Shown here in pieces: positions 1-15,872 of a stretch of DNA of 22,167 bases; the stretch's first letter is position 1, and the number at the start of each line of letters is the position of its first letter. The position numbers were made by a program, and so were the translations under genes. A model generated the notes under the pieces. It was not told the origin of the DNA. It saw only the letters and a list, made by a program, of their open reading frames with translations, and searched no databases. This DNA is from CAZFQG01 sp964520785 (GTDB taxonomy: Bacteria > Planctomycetota > Planctomycetia > Pirellulales > Thermoguttaceae): positions 1 through 22,167 of the forward strand of contig CAZFQG010000103.1 of NCBI GenBank assembly GCA_964520785.1, given 5' to 3'.

Positions 1-1
1 C

Positions 2-3000
2 GACGGCGGTTATCTTGCGCTGGTTGCGCCAGGCGGCCAAATCATCGCGAGCCAATTCACCTATCCGAGGCAGTATACGGACGTCGCGTACGGGATTGCG
101 GAAGATGGAGTGGTCGGGTACTTCGCCGACCCCAGCCCCGGCCAACCGAACGGCCTGGGAATGCGGGCTCCCTGCCTGTTCCCGCTGTTTTCGGAGCCTT
201 CCGGCACGTTCGTCGGCGAAATGACTCTGGAGTTGGGCAGCTTCGACCCGAGCGCCCTCATCCTCTACACGACCGACGGCTCGGACCCGTCTCTTGATAA
301 TCCGAGGCTCTATACCGGTCCGATCCACCTCACCGAGACGACCTTCGTCCGGGCCCGGGCTTGGAGACCCGGCGAGGCTCCTGGGCCTCTCGTCGAAAGG
401 ACGTACGTCGCCGTGTCGCCGGAGATGGCGGACTTCAATTCCAATTTGCCGCTGATCGTGGTCGACACGTTCGGCGTGGACGTGGACGACATTACGAGGA
501 ATCTGGGGTTCATTACCGTCGCGTCGGCGGTCATCGAAGTGGGTGATTCCGGGCGCGCGGCCGCGCGGCGCTCAGTGACGCGGCCGCGTACGCGAATCAG
601 GCGGGGTTCAAGCTTCGAGGCGAGAGTTCCACCCGGAAGTACGACAAGCATCAATACGCCCTGGAAATTCGGGATGCGTTCGGGCGGGACCTGGCGGTGT
701 CGCTTCTGGGTCTGCCGGAGGAATCGGACTGGGTTCTCTACGGTCCGCATTCGGACAAGACTCTGATGCGGAATTACCTCGTTTACAAATGGGGGCACGA
801 GTTCGCGGGCGACTACGCGCCGCGGACGGTCTACTTCGAGTTGTTTTTGGACGATAACGGAAACGGCGTGGTCGACGCGTCGGATTATCACGGCGTCTAC
901 GTGCTCATCGAAAAGGTCAAGCGGGACGAAAACCGCGTGGACATTGAACGGCTGACCCCTTTGGACAATTTCGGCGAGGCGGTCACCGGCGGATATATCT
1001 TTAAGGACGACCGTTTGGGTCCCGGCGACACGGGCTTCGTTACGTCCAGGGGGCGGTCATTGGTTTTCGTGGAGCCGAACGAGCAGGAACTGACTCCTGC
1101 GCAGCGCAGTTATCTGGTCGGCTACATCAACGAATTCGAATCGGCCCTGTTCAGTGAGAACTTCGCCGATCCCGAGACCGGCTACGCCGCCTACATCGAC
1201 GTCGCCTCCTTCATCGATCACCACATCATGATCGAATGGGTGAAGGACGTCGACGGATTCATGCTCAGCGAGTACTGGTACAAGGACCGCGACGGCAAGA
1301 TCGTCTACGGGCCGCTTTGGGACTTCAATCTCTCGTTGGGTAACGCGAATTATCACACCGCCGAGGACCCCGAGAGCTGGCACTACAACTACGCGATTTC
1401 GCGCGGGGAGTACAAGTGGTACGGCCGGTTGTTTCAGGATCCCGCTTTCAAACGGGCATGGGTCGACCGCTGGTTCGAACTTCGCCGGAGCGTCCTCTCG
1501 CTCGACCACATGTTCGCGGATATCGACGCCCAGGCGGATTTCCTGCGCGAGGCGGCGGCGCGGAATTTCGAGAAATGGCCCGTACTGGGCACTTACGTCT
1601 GGCCGAATTGGTACGTGGGGCAAACATACCAGGACGAGGTCGATTACCTGAAGAGCTGGATCACGACCCGGGTGGAGTGGATCGACTCGCGTTTGTACGC
1701 GCCCCCCGAGCTGAGCAATCCGGGAGGTATCGTTCTTCCGGGAACCGAAGTGGCCTTTACCATGCGCGAGGGAAGCACGGGCGAAGTCTACTATACGCTC
1801 GACGGGACCGACCCCTGTACGATTCCGATCGCCTTGCCGATCCGGACGACCGCCGTCGCGAAGGGGGCGACGTGGAGCTATCTGGATGACGGTTCCAACC
1901 AGGGGACCGCCTGGCGCGAGGCCGATTTCGACGATTCCGCGTGGGCGTCCGGAGAGGCAATTCTGGGCTACGGCAACGGCAACGAAACGACGGTCGTTTC
2001 GTACGGGCCCAACCCGAGCGCGAAGTTTCCGACGACGTACTTCCGAACCGAGGTCCATTACGACGACGATTCACCCGTTTCGTACCTCGAATTGAATCTG
2101 CTCCATGACGACGGGGCGATCGTTTATCTCAACGGGACGGAATTAGCACGGTCTCGGATGGGGGCGGGCGAGATTCCCTTGGACGAATACGCGAGGATCG
2201 TCTGTACCGGCGTCAACGAAATCACCTATCACCAATTCATCGTCGACGCCGGCGCGCTCGTTCCGGGCAGGAACGTCGTGGCCGTGGAAGTCCACCAATT
2301 CAACGCGACGAGTTCCGACTTGAGCCTCGACATGGAATTGAACCTCGACAGAATTGACTTGGAAACCGGCGCGCGAATCCGATATGACGGCCTTTCCCTG
2401 GTCTTGGACGACTCGGCGACGGTCTTCGCCAGGGCGTTCGACGGCGCCAATTGGAGCGCCGCGGCGAAGGGAGTCTACTCGGTCGATCCGGCGGGCGCGC
2501 TTCGGGTGACGGAAATAATGTACCACCCAAGTGGACCCGCCTCGCCGCCGGAGCAGGCGTACGACAAGGAGGCATTCGAATTCCTGGAGGTGACGAACAC
2601 GTCGACGCAGGCAGTTTTCCTCAATGGTTATCGTTTGAGTGAGGGGGTGACGTTCGACTTCGGCGCCGGCGCCATCGCCCTGCTCGGGCCGGGCGAATCG
2701 TGCGTCGTCGTCAAGAGCTCCGAAGCGTTCGCTTTGCGCTACGGAACGGAGCCTCGCGTCGCCGGAACCTACACCGGCAATCTCCGGAACTCCGGGGAGC
2801 GGGTAACTCTCATGGGACCCTCCGACATCGCCGTGGACGATTTCGAATACGACGACGCGCATCCGTGGCCGGTGACGCCGGACGGCGGTGGAGACTCGCT
2901 TCACCGCGCCGGCGCGGCCGCCTTCGCGGCGGATTCCGGCTCCTGGTTTGCCGCCAAACCCAACCCCGGTACGGTCAACTGGGCGCCGATTCCTCCCGGC

Positions 3001-3168
3001 GATCTCAACGGCGACGGCCGGGTCGGCGGGCTGGATCTGGACCTCATCCGGGCCTACTGGAATCAGGCCGTTCCGGCGGGTGATAAAGGCAAGGGCGACC
3101 TCAATGGCGACGGCCTAGTGGACTCGGTCGATTTGGACCTGCTGCTGATGCTCTGGGGAAGAAGATAG
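2..3168 (+). CDS. Large secreted CotH-domain protein with lamin-tail and dockerin-type domains; 5' partial and frameshifted
   Basis: The reading frame enters from the left edge (codons from base 2), is lost in 551-570, and resumes one frame over to the TAG at 3166-3168. Joining the two parts gives one continuous protein. Order by nucleotide: end of a lamin-tail-like domain (2-170); chitobiase/hexosaminidase C-terminal-like sandwich with YTTDGSDP (180-415); CotH domain (about 440-1700) with LRGESSTR, SDKTLMRNYL and GPLWDFNLSLG; a second YYTLDGTDP sandwich interrupted by a jelly-roll-like insert (about 1710-2490); a second lamin-tail domain (about 2500-2930); and two dockerin-type calcium loops (GDLNGDGRVG and GDLNGDGLVD, 2998-3165). 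CotH domains are atypical kinases in spore-coat biology. Multi-domain versions like this are common in planctomycetes, where substrate and role are unknown. Many family members have WDFD where this has WDFN. An extracellular location is inferred from the domains, because the N-terminus is outside the window. Confidence 0.85.
554..569 (+). repeat. Perfect 8-bp tandem duplication causing the CotH frameshift
   Basis: Bases 554-561 and 562-569 are both CGCGCGGC. Removing one copy joins the upstream frame (GDSGR) to the downstream frame (AALSDAAAY) without a gap, so the duplication fully explains the lost frame. It may be a real slippage mutation or a read/assembly error in very GC-rich sequence. 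Confidence 0.85.
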
Positions 3169-3180
3169 GTACCGTAATAT

Positions 3181-3206
3181 CGGCCGGTCGGATCGTGACC
3201 GGGCCG
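3181..3206. terminator. GC-rich hairpin between convergent genes
   Basis: CGGCCGGTC (3181-3189) pairs with GACCGGGCCG (3197-3206), with one bulged G and a 7-nt loop. It lies in the 48-bp gap between the stops of the CotH gene and the GYF_2 gene, where a bidirectional terminator would be expected. There is no clear T-tract on either side, so terminator function is inferred from position and stem strength only. Confidence 0.45.
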
Positions 3207-3216
3207 AGTGACGGCT

Positions 3217-4287
3217 CTATTCCACGATCTTCTCGACCAGCCGGATCAGAACGATCCAGATTCCGAAAAAACCCACGGCGACCAGGGGCAACGCGCTGAA
3301 GCAGGCGGTGCGGATGTAGGCATCGGCGACAATTCCCGCGAACGCGTCTTGTGCCTTCGGGTCTTCGCTAAAAAGCAGGACGAGCGAATACAGCATCGAG
3401 AAGCATCCCCAAAGCGCCGCGAGGCCGAACGCGGCCGGGACGCCGGCGAGGAGGAGCTTGGCGGCCAACTTCGGAATACCGACGGCCTGCCCTCGCATCG
3501 TGACTTGATCCGGAATATGCAGTCCAAGATACTCCGGCGAGGCGGCGGTGGTCGCGACGAATTGAAAGTATACGAACAGACATACTCCCGTAATCAACAA
3601 AATGGGACTAACCTCGAGAACGGTCAGAACGACCAGAACGATCAGTGCAAGCAACCCGGCCCCCATCGACCAAAGCGCGGTCGTGTCGGAAACGCCGCGC
3701 GAGGCACAATCACCGAACGGTTCGACGACGAGCTTCTCGCGGATTTCGAGGTTGATCCTCCGCGCCGTGTATTGAAGCACGAACACCCCCAATGCGGCGG
3801 CCAGACTGATTCCGACCGGACGCAACTCGCCGAACTTCGCCGAGACGGCTCCTCCCAGAACCAGACATAGGAACATGAAAGCGTAGAGACTGAAGTGCCC
3901 GAGCGAGTCAAAAAACGCGGAAAGGGCTTCCACCCGGCGGACGTGGAACGTGTCACGGTACCAGGCGAGGAGGGCCGTAAAGGGGTGATTCCGGACTCGC
4001 GCGACCGGCGGCCTTTTCTCGGCCGCGACCGGGCGGCGGACCGGTTCCTCCACCGGTACGGCGGAGGAGACCGTTTGCTGAAACACGTGCTCCTCGTCGA
4101 CGGCCGGGGCTGGCCCGTCGAACAGCCCCCGCACGCGAATCGCCGGAACCCACTCCGCCAAACCCTCCCGCCAAACCAAATCTGTGGTCGCCAACTCGCC
4201 CGTATCCGCCATACGCCGGAGTTCTTCGGGGCTGATCGGACCGTATTGCCGGCCCTCCTGGGCATAAAACCACTCAATGGAAGTCAT
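3217..4287 (-). CDS. GYF_2-domain (DUF4339-like) multi-pass membrane protein
   Basis: The 356-residue product opens with a GYF_2-type domain (residues about 5-60): EWFYAQEG, YGPIS, a Leu/Gly-rich middle and WREGLAEWVP match the W-x-Y, G-P and W-x-x-G-x-x-x-W spacing of that family. A basic, charged linker (about 75-105) follows. The rest is hydrophobic, with about six transmembrane segments (near 130-150, 160-180, 208-230, 235-258, 278-305 and 330-352). In known proteins GYF_2 domains are thought to mediate protein contacts and are often fused to membrane domains of unknown function; no enzyme motif is visible here. The ATG at 4287 is chosen because the GYF_2 domain begins straight after it, although no good Shine-Dalgarno precedes it. 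It is convergent with the CotH gene and divergent from the sulfatase gene. The product is unnamed and its role unknown. Confidence 0.85.
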   Translation of the reverse strand: MTSIEWFYAQEGRQYGPISPEELRRMADTGELATTDLVWREGLAEWVPAIRVRGLFDGPAPAVDEEHVFQQTVSSAVPVEEPVRRPVAAEKRPPVARVRNHPFTALLAWYRDTFHVRRVEALSAFFDSLGHFSLYAFMFLCLVLGGAVSAKFGELRPVGISLAAALGVFVLQYTARRINLEIREKLVVEPFGDCASRGVSDTTALWSMGAGLLALIVLVVLTVLEVSPILLITGVCLFVYFQFVATTAASPEYLGLHIPDQVTMRGQAVGIPKLAAKLLLAGVPAAFGLAALWGCFSMLYSLVLLFSEDPKAQDAFAGIVADAYIRTACFSALPLVAVGFFGIWIVLIRLVEKIVE

Positions 4288-4358
4288 GAATCGGCTCGCA
4301 AGACGGAATGAAAACGGTTACATTGAATATAGGAGTTGCGCGTTCCGCAAGGACGATC

Positions 4359-4381
4359 GCCCCGGAAAACATCGCCGGGGC
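4359..4381. other. Hairpin upstream of the sulfatase gene
   Basis: GCCCCGG (4359-4365) and CCGGGGC (4375-4381) form a perfect 7-bp stem with a 9-nt loop (AAAACATCG). It lies 70 bp before the sulfatase start, in the 164-bp divergent spacer. It could be a leader hairpin or an operator. I could not place a convincing promoter in this spacer for either gene. Confidence 0.35.
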
Positions 4382-4451
4382 ACGCAATTATACCCCGTCG
4401 AAACGGTCCCGCCGCGCCTTGAAACCGGCAACTTTCCGGGAGATATATTTC

Positions 4452-5777
4452 ATGAAAACACCTCCAACGAGTCTGATCGCCGTTTCTCTTCTCTTCGCGG
4501 TCGTCGCGGTTTCGCGCGGCGACGAGCGGCCGAATGTTCTACTTATTCTGGCCGACGACCAGGGGACACTCGATGCGAAGTGCTACGGTTCCGATGACCT
4601 GCACACCCCCCACCTCGACGGCCTGGCGAGGGACGGCGTTCGATTTTCCCGGTTTTACGTGGGAGCACCGGTCTGTTCCCCCTCGCGGGCGGCCTTACTG
4701 ACCGGGCGATGCCCCCAGCGGGCCGGCGTGCCGGGGAATGTCTCCTCCCAGCCCGGTCATGCCGGAATGCCGACCGAACAGGTAACTCTCGCCGAGGTTC
4801 TCAAGGAAGCCGGATACCGGACGGCCCTCGTCGGAAAATGGCACCTGGGGACCATTCCCGAGTGTTCGCCCAACGCGCAGGGGTTCGACACGTTCTTCGG
4901 ATTCAAAGCCGGCTGTATCGATAACTGGTCCCACTTCTTCTACTGGTCCGGCCCGCACTTCCACGACCTGTACGACGACGAAGAAGAGGTCTATGAGGCC
5001 GGCCGGCATTTCACGCGACTGATGGTCCGCGAGGCGAAGCGATTCTTGGACGATAAGTCGAACCGGCCCTTCTTCCTCTACCTTCCGTTCAACATCCCGC
5101 ACTACCCATTGCAGCCCTATGGTGAATACCGCGAGATGTACGCCGACAGGGACATGACCTGGCAACGCCGTGAATACGCCGCGTTCCTGGCCACGATGGA
5201 TGACGCGATCGGCGAGGTCCTGGCCGAGCTGGACCGGCTGGAACTGGCGGACGACACGCTGGTTGTCTTTTTAAGCGACCACGGACATTCCGTCGAGGTC
5301 CGCGCCAACAACGGCGGCGGCAACGCGGGCCAATTCCGGGGCCACAAATTCACGCTCTGGGAAGGGGGCATCCGCGTCCCTTGCATTGCGCGTTTTCCCG
5401 GCCGGATCCCCGCCGGCGAGGTCCGCGACCAGGTCGCTACCAGCATGGACTGGTTTCCCACGATTTGCCGGTACTGCGAGGTCGACGTCCCGGACCACGT
5501 CCTCGACGGCAAGGATATCACGTCCGTCATCGAGTCGCCGGACGGCCCCACTCCCCACAACGTGCTCCATTGGGAATCCGGCAACCAATGGGCCGTCCGC
5601 CGCGGCGAGTGGAAACTCGTCGCCACGCACGATAAGAACGCCAGCCGCCGCGAACTGTTCCTCAGTGATATGAACAAAGACGCCACGGAGACGGAAAACC
5701 TGGCCGAGAGCCACCCCGAGGTCGTCGCGGAATTGCGCGGCCTGCACGAGAAATGGAAGGAAGAAGTCGGTAGATGA
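4452..5777 (+). CDS. Exported arylsulfatase-family sulfatase (Cys-type)
   Basis: This predicted sulfate-ester hydrolase has 441 residues from the ATG at 4452. That start is preferred to the in-frame one at 4308 because GGGAG lies just upstream and because it gives a signal peptide (MKTPPTS plus a hydrophobic core, residues 1 to about 23). Visible active-site elements are the metal-binding Asp pair in LADDQG (D35, D36), the formylglycine motif CSPSR beginning at C75 with downstream ALLTGR, GKWHLG (K129, H131), LSDHGH (D276, H277) and the Lys of GHKFTLWEGG (K299). All expected catalytic positions are present, so the enzyme looks active once a maturase encoded elsewhere converts C75 to formylglycine. 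Length and order fit the arylsulfatase A/S1 family. Planctomycetes carry many such enzymes for sulfated polysaccharides, but the substrate cannot be read from sequence. It is convergent with the cysteine desulfurase gene, 46 bp away. Confidence 0.93.
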   Translation: MKTPPTSLIAVSLLFAVVAVSRGDERPNVLLILADDQGTLDAKCYGSDDLHTPHLDGLARDGVRFSRFYVGAPVCSPSRAALLTGRCPQRAGVPGNVSSQPGHAGMPTEQVTLAEVLKEAGYRTALVGKWHLGTIPECSPNAQGFDTFFGFKAGCIDNWSHFFYWSGPHFHDLYDDEEEVYEAGRHFTRLMVREAKRFLDDKSNRPFFLYLPFNIPHYPLQPYGEYREMYADRDMTWQRREYAAFLATMDDAIGEVLAELDRLELADDTLVVFLSDHGHSVEVRANNGGGNAGQFRGHKFTLWEGGIRVPCIARFPGRIPAGEVRDQVATSMDWFPTICRYCEVDVPDHVLDGKDITSVIESPDGPTPHNVLHWESGNQWAVRRGEWKLVATHDKNASRRELFLSDMNKDATETENLAESHPEVVAELRGLHEKWKEEVGR

Positions 5778-5823
5778 CGTGGACCCCGTCGGCTCGCCTT
5801 TCCTCGCCGGTTCCATGCGACAA

Positions 5824-6993
5824 TCAGGATGCCGCCCGCCTGAGTCGATCCACTACTTTCCCAATTCTCCTGACGGCCTCGTCGATCTCTTCCAAATCTT
5901 GCCGGGCCGAAAGACTGAACCGCAGCGAGCCCCTCAGAAGGACATCCGGAACCCGCATGGCGCGGAGCGTGGTGGAAACCTCCGCGGCGCCGCTCTCGCA
6001 GGCCGAACCGATGGAACAGGCGATTCCGGCGACGTCGAGGGCCGTGAAGAGGATCTTCGCGTCGCACCCTTTGAAGCCCACGTTGCTGGTGTGTGGAAGC
6101 CGCGGTGCCGCCGCTCCATGGATGACGATTTCCGAAAACGTCCGCGTGAGCCCTCCTTCGAACCGGTCCCGAAGCGCCGTCACCTTGGCGGACAAAGCCT
6201 CCATGTGGGTGTAACACACCTCCAGCGCCGCCGCCATCCCCACGGCAAGCGCCACCGATTCCGTCCCGGGGCGGAGACCATATTGCTGATTCCCACCGAA
6301 AAGGATCGGGGCCGGTTCCGTGCCACTCTTGACCAGAAGCCCGCCGATTCCGACCGGTCCTCCAAATTTGTGCGCCGCGAATCCAAGTGTCGTGACTCCC
6401 AGGTCGGCGAAAGAAATCGGCATTTTTCCGACAGCCTGGGACGCGTCGGTGTGGAAGGGGACGCCGCGGTCCGCCGCGATCCGTGCCGCCTCGCCGACCG
6501 GTTGTACCACCCCGGTCTCGTGGTTGACTAACATGGCCGAGACGACCGCCGTGTCATCGCGGATGAAATCCGCGAGCCGCCGGGTTTGAAGGGCCCCATC
6601 GGAATCCACCGGCAGCGTATCGACGGCCCATGCGCGGTCCAGGAAGTGCTCCGCCGTCGCCTCGACGCAGGCATGCTCGATGCTCGATATGACCAGGTGG
6701 CCCGGGAACCTCGCCGAATCCAGCCGCGCCAGCCCTCGCAGCGCCAGGTTGTTCGCCTCGGTTCCTCCGCTGGTGAAGACGAGCCGGTCTGGATCGCGTC
6801 CCTGTGTCCGCGCCCCCAAGAGCGCGGACACGCGTTCTCTGGCGTCCTCCAAGACCTTCCGGGCCGTCTGCCCCGGCCAGTGCGCGGCGGCCGGATTCGC
6901 CAAGCCGTCCCGCCAGCAACGGACCATCGCTTCCACCGCCTCGGGGAGGATTGGGGTCGTTGCGTTGTGATCCAGATAGATCGTCTGCTGCAC
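5824..6993 (-). CDS. Cysteine desulfurase (NifS/IscS family, PLP-dependent)
   Basis: This enzyme should convert cysteine to alanine and pass the sulfur, as an active-site persulfide, to Fe-S cluster or tRNA-thiolation machinery in the cytoplasm. Residues match the aminotransferase class V desulfurases: YLDHNATTP at the N-terminus, SGGTEANN, IEHACVE (stacking His about 107), NHETG, TDASQ (Asp183), the PLP Lys in AHKFGGP (K209), and the sulfur-accepting Cys in GSACESG (C332). Numbering is close to E. coli IscS. The start is taken as GTG at 6993, preceded by AAGAAGGA at a suitable distance and giving 389 residues. An upstream GTG at 7050 would add 19 residues with no family counterpart. No isc/suf partner genes are adjacent, so NifS, IscS or IscS-like naming is open. 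It is divergent from uvrA. Confidence 0.93.
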   Translation of the reverse strand: MQQTIYLDHNATTPILPEAVEAMVRCWRDGLANPAAAHWPGQTARKVLEDARERVSALLGARTQGRDPDRLVFTSGGTEANNLALRGLARLDSARFPGHLVISSIEHACVEATAEHFLDRAWAVDTLPVDSDGALQTRRLADFIRDDTAVVSAMLVNHETGVVQPVGEAARIAADRGVPFHTDASQAVGKMPISFADLGVTTLGFAAHKFGGPVGIGGLLVKSGTEPAPILFGGNQQYGLRPGTESVALAVGMAAALEVCYTHMEALSAKVTALRDRFEGGLTRTFSEIVIHGAAAPRLPHTSNVGFKGCDAKILFTALDVAGIACSIGSACESGAAEVSTTLRAMRVPDVLLRGSLRFSLSARQDLEEIDEAVRRIGKVVDRLRRAAS

Positions 6994-7008
6994 CGGGGTA
7001 TGTCCTTC

Positions 7009-7038
7009 TTGTCGCAATCGGCATGAAGCGCCTACAAT
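7009..7038 (+). promoter_or_regulatory. Candidate sigma-70-type promoter for uvrA
   Basis: TTGTCG (7009-7014) and TACAAT (7033-7038) are separated by 18 bp and point toward uvrA. The predicted start near 7045 leaves a leader of about 125 nt. It overlaps the upstream side of the desulfurase start region. Confidence 0.4.
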
Positions 7039-7101
7039 ACAAGATTCCACACCGTTCGTACAGCCTGCCGAGGCTTTGCGCCGAGGAGTGGCCTAGTGAA
7101 C

Positions 7102-7113
7102 ATTTGCGCAAAT
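7102..7113. promoter_or_regulatory. Perfect 12-bp palindrome in the uvrA leader
   Basis: ATTTGCGCAAAT is a perfect dyad in the 178-bp spacer between the divergent desulfurase and uvrA genes, 59 bp before the uvrA start. It is not a GAAC-N4-GTTC LexA box. It is a candidate operator for an unknown regulator. Confidence 0.35.
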
Positions 7114-7171
7114 CAGCGCGAATAGGCAATTTTCAGGAAGATTGAGAGTCTGCTCGCGCCAAGGAACATAT

Positions 7172-14023
<6,852 letters not shown>

Positions 14024-14074
14024 AGGGCAGCGCCGGACGCACGGAACGCGCTCGCTCCCCGGCCGCGGACCGTT

Positions 14075-15781
14075 TCACCGCGCCTTCGGCCCCTTTTCTG
14101 TGGTCTCCTTTTGTTGTATCTTCGCCCATGTATCCCGAAGCGTACACGTCCGGTTGATTACCAGATCGTCCTCCGTCGAGTCGGGGTCGATGCAGAAGTA
14201 CCCCATCCGCTCGAACTGGAAGGAGTCGCCCGGTTTCGCGTGCTGCAGACACGGCTCGACTTTTGCCCAAACCGTTTCGAGTGAATTCGGGTTGAGGTTC
14301 ATCGTGATGTCCCGACCTTCCTCGACGTCGAACGGGTCTTCCTTCGTGAAGAGTTTGTCGTAGAGGCGGACGGTCGCGTCGAGGGCGTGTTTTGCGGAGA
14401 CCCAGTGGATCGTCCCCTTCACCTTCCGGCCGTCCGGGGAATCGCCGCCGCGGGTGGCCGGATCGTACGTGCAGCGGACCTCGACCACGTCGCCGGCGTC
14501 GTTCTTCACGAAGTCGGTGCAGGTGACGAAATAGCCGTAGCGGAGGCGGACCTCGGCCCCGGGCGCCAGGCGGAAGTACTTCTTCGGCGGGTCTTCCATG
14601 AAGTCGGTCCGTTCGATGTAGAGTTCCCGGGAGAAGGGGACCATCCGCGTCCCTTCGTCCGGATTCTCCGGGTTGTTCACCGCCTGCATTTCCTCGACCT
14701 GATCCTCGGGATAGTTCTCGATGACGAGCTTGAGGGGTTGCATGACACCCATATAGCGCGGGGCGGTCTTGTTCAGGTCCTCGCGGACGCAGAATTCCAG
14801 GAGGCCGAAATCGACCACGCTGTTGAACTTGGCGACGCCGATCCGTTCGCAGAAGTTCCGGATGGCGGCCGGGGTGTAGCCGCGGCGGCGCATCCCGCTG
14901 ATCGTCGGCATCCGCGGATCGTCCCAGCCTTGGACGATTCTCTCCTGCACGAGTTGGAGCAGCTTCCGCTTGCTCATCATCGTGTAGGTCAGATTGAGCC
15001 TCGCGAATTCGTACTGGTGGGGATCGTAAATGCCCAGTTCGCGGATGAACCAGTCGTACAGGGGCCGATGGTTCTCGAATTCCAGCGTGCAGATCGAATG
15101 CGTGATCCGCTCGATCGAATCGGACTGGCCGTGCGCGAAATCGTACGTCGGGTAGATGCACCAGGCGTCGCCCGTCCGGGGGTGCGAGGCGTGGAGGATG
15201 CGGTAGATGACCGGATCGCGCATGTTCAGGTTCGCCGACGCCATGTCGATCTTCGCCCTGAGCGTCCGCGACCCGTCGGGGAACTCGCCGGCCTTCATCC
15301 GCTCGAACAGGTCGAGGTTCTCCTCGACCGGTCTTGCGCGGTAGGGACTGTCCTTGCCCGGCTTCGTCAGCGTGCCGCGGTGCTCGCGGATTTGCTCGGC
15401 CGTCAGGTCGCACACATAGGCCTTGCCGTCGCGGATCAGTTGCACGGCCCACTCGTAGAGCTGTTCGAAGTAGCCCGAGGCGTAGAACAGACGGTCCTCC
15501 CAGTCGAATCCGAGCCAGCGGATATCCTCCTGGATCGAGTCGATGTACTCTTGCTCCTCCTTGATCGGGTTCGTGTCGTCGAACCGGAGATTGCACTTAC
15601 CGCCGTATTTCGCGGCCAGACCGAAGTTCAGGCAGATCGACTTCGCGTGGCCCACGTGCAGGTACCCGTTGGGTTCCGGAGGGAACCGCGTGTGGACCCG
15701 GCCCTCGTGCTTGCCGGAGGCGAGATCCGCCTCGATGATGGCTTCGATGAAATTCAGAGACCTTGCTTCTTCGCTGGACAT
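14075..15781 (-). CDS. glnS: Glutaminyl-tRNA synthetase
   Basis: This class I aminoacyl-tRNA synthetase charges tRNA-Gln with glutamine. The 568-residue product carries the HIGH-type motif in PEPNGYLHVGHAKS (residues about 34-47), FDDTNP just after it, and the KMSKS-type loop MMSKRKL, followed by the GlnRS anticodon-binding beta-barrels (IENYPEDQVEE, FMEDPPKKYFRL, TIHWVSA). Length fits the family (554 in E. coli). GlnRS rather than GluRS is supported by these barrels and by the GYLHVGHAK form of the motif. The ATG at 15781 is chosen because family similarity (FIEAIIEADL) begins right after it. An in-frame extension to 15901 would run through the leader hairpins and has no family counterpart. 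The Shine-Dalgarno is weak. It converges on uvrA (51-bp gap) and diverges from glnB-glnD. Confidence 0.96.
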   Translation of the reverse strand: MSSEEARSLNFIEAIIEADLASGKHEGRVHTRFPPEPNGYLHVGHAKSICLNFGLAAKYGGKCNLRFDDTNPIKEEQEYIDSIQEDIRWLGFDWEDRLFYASGYFEQLYEWAVQLIRDGKAYVCDLTAEQIREHRGTLTKPGKDSPYRARPVEENLDLFERMKAGEFPDGSRTLRAKIDMASANLNMRDPVIYRILHASHPRTGDAWCIYPTYDFAHGQSDSIERITHSICTLEFENHRPLYDWFIRELGIYDPHQYEFARLNLTYTMMSKRKLLQLVQERIVQGWDDPRMPTISGMRRRGYTPAAIRNFCERIGVAKFNSVVDFGLLEFCVREDLNKTAPRYMGVMQPLKLVIENYPEDQVEEMQAVNNPENPDEGTRMVPFSRELYIERTDFMEDPPKKYFRLAPGAEVRLRYGYFVTCTDFVKNDAGDVVEVRCTYDPATRGGDSPDGRKVKGTIHWVSAKHALDATVRLYDKLFTKEDPFDVEEGRDITMNLNPNSLETVWAKVEPCLQHAKPGDSFQFERMGYFCIDPDSTEDDLVINRTCTLRDTWAKIQQKETTEKGPKAR

Positions 15782-15813
15782 ATTCCAAGGACGACCAAGA
15801 GGGGAATCGGCCT

Positions 15814-15866
15814 CGCCGCGACATGCGGCGCCCGCCGGACAAAAGACCGGCGCAAAAACCGCCGGT
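15814..15866 (-). promoter_or_regulatory. Two tandem hairpins in the predicted glnS mRNA leader
   Basis: Reading toward glnS, ACCGGCG/CGCCGGT form a perfect 7-bp stem with loop GTTTTTG (15846-15866), followed immediately by CTTTT. A second perfect 6-bp stem, CGCCGC/GCGGCG with a 5-nt loop, occupies 15814-15830. Stem plus short U-run resembles a weak intrinsic terminator right at the predicted transcript start, and the CCGGCG/CGCCGG arms could pair in alternative ways. Attenuation or transcript protection is an inference. Confidence 0.45.
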
Positions 15867-15872
15867 GCGGTC

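Noticed and set aside
3208..3870. 220-codon plus-strand open frame opposite the GYF_2 gene
   Set aside because: Its composition is highly polar and repetitive (Gln/Asn/Arg), as expected of the reverse of a hydrophobic membrane protein.
4308..4451. N-terminal extension of the sulfatase from an upstream ATG at 4308
   Set aside because: The added 48 residues precede a proper signal peptide and have no family counterpart. The ATG at 4452 has a good ribosome site.
5117..6217. 366-codon minus-strand open frame spanning the sulfatase/desulfurase junction
   Set aside because: It overlaps two well-supported genes in other frames and has no family similarity.
15846..15866. Hairpin read as an intrinsic terminator for an upstream minus-strand gene
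   Set aside because: There is no minus-strand gene upstream to terminate, and the U-run is only four bases. It is better placed as part of the glnS leader.
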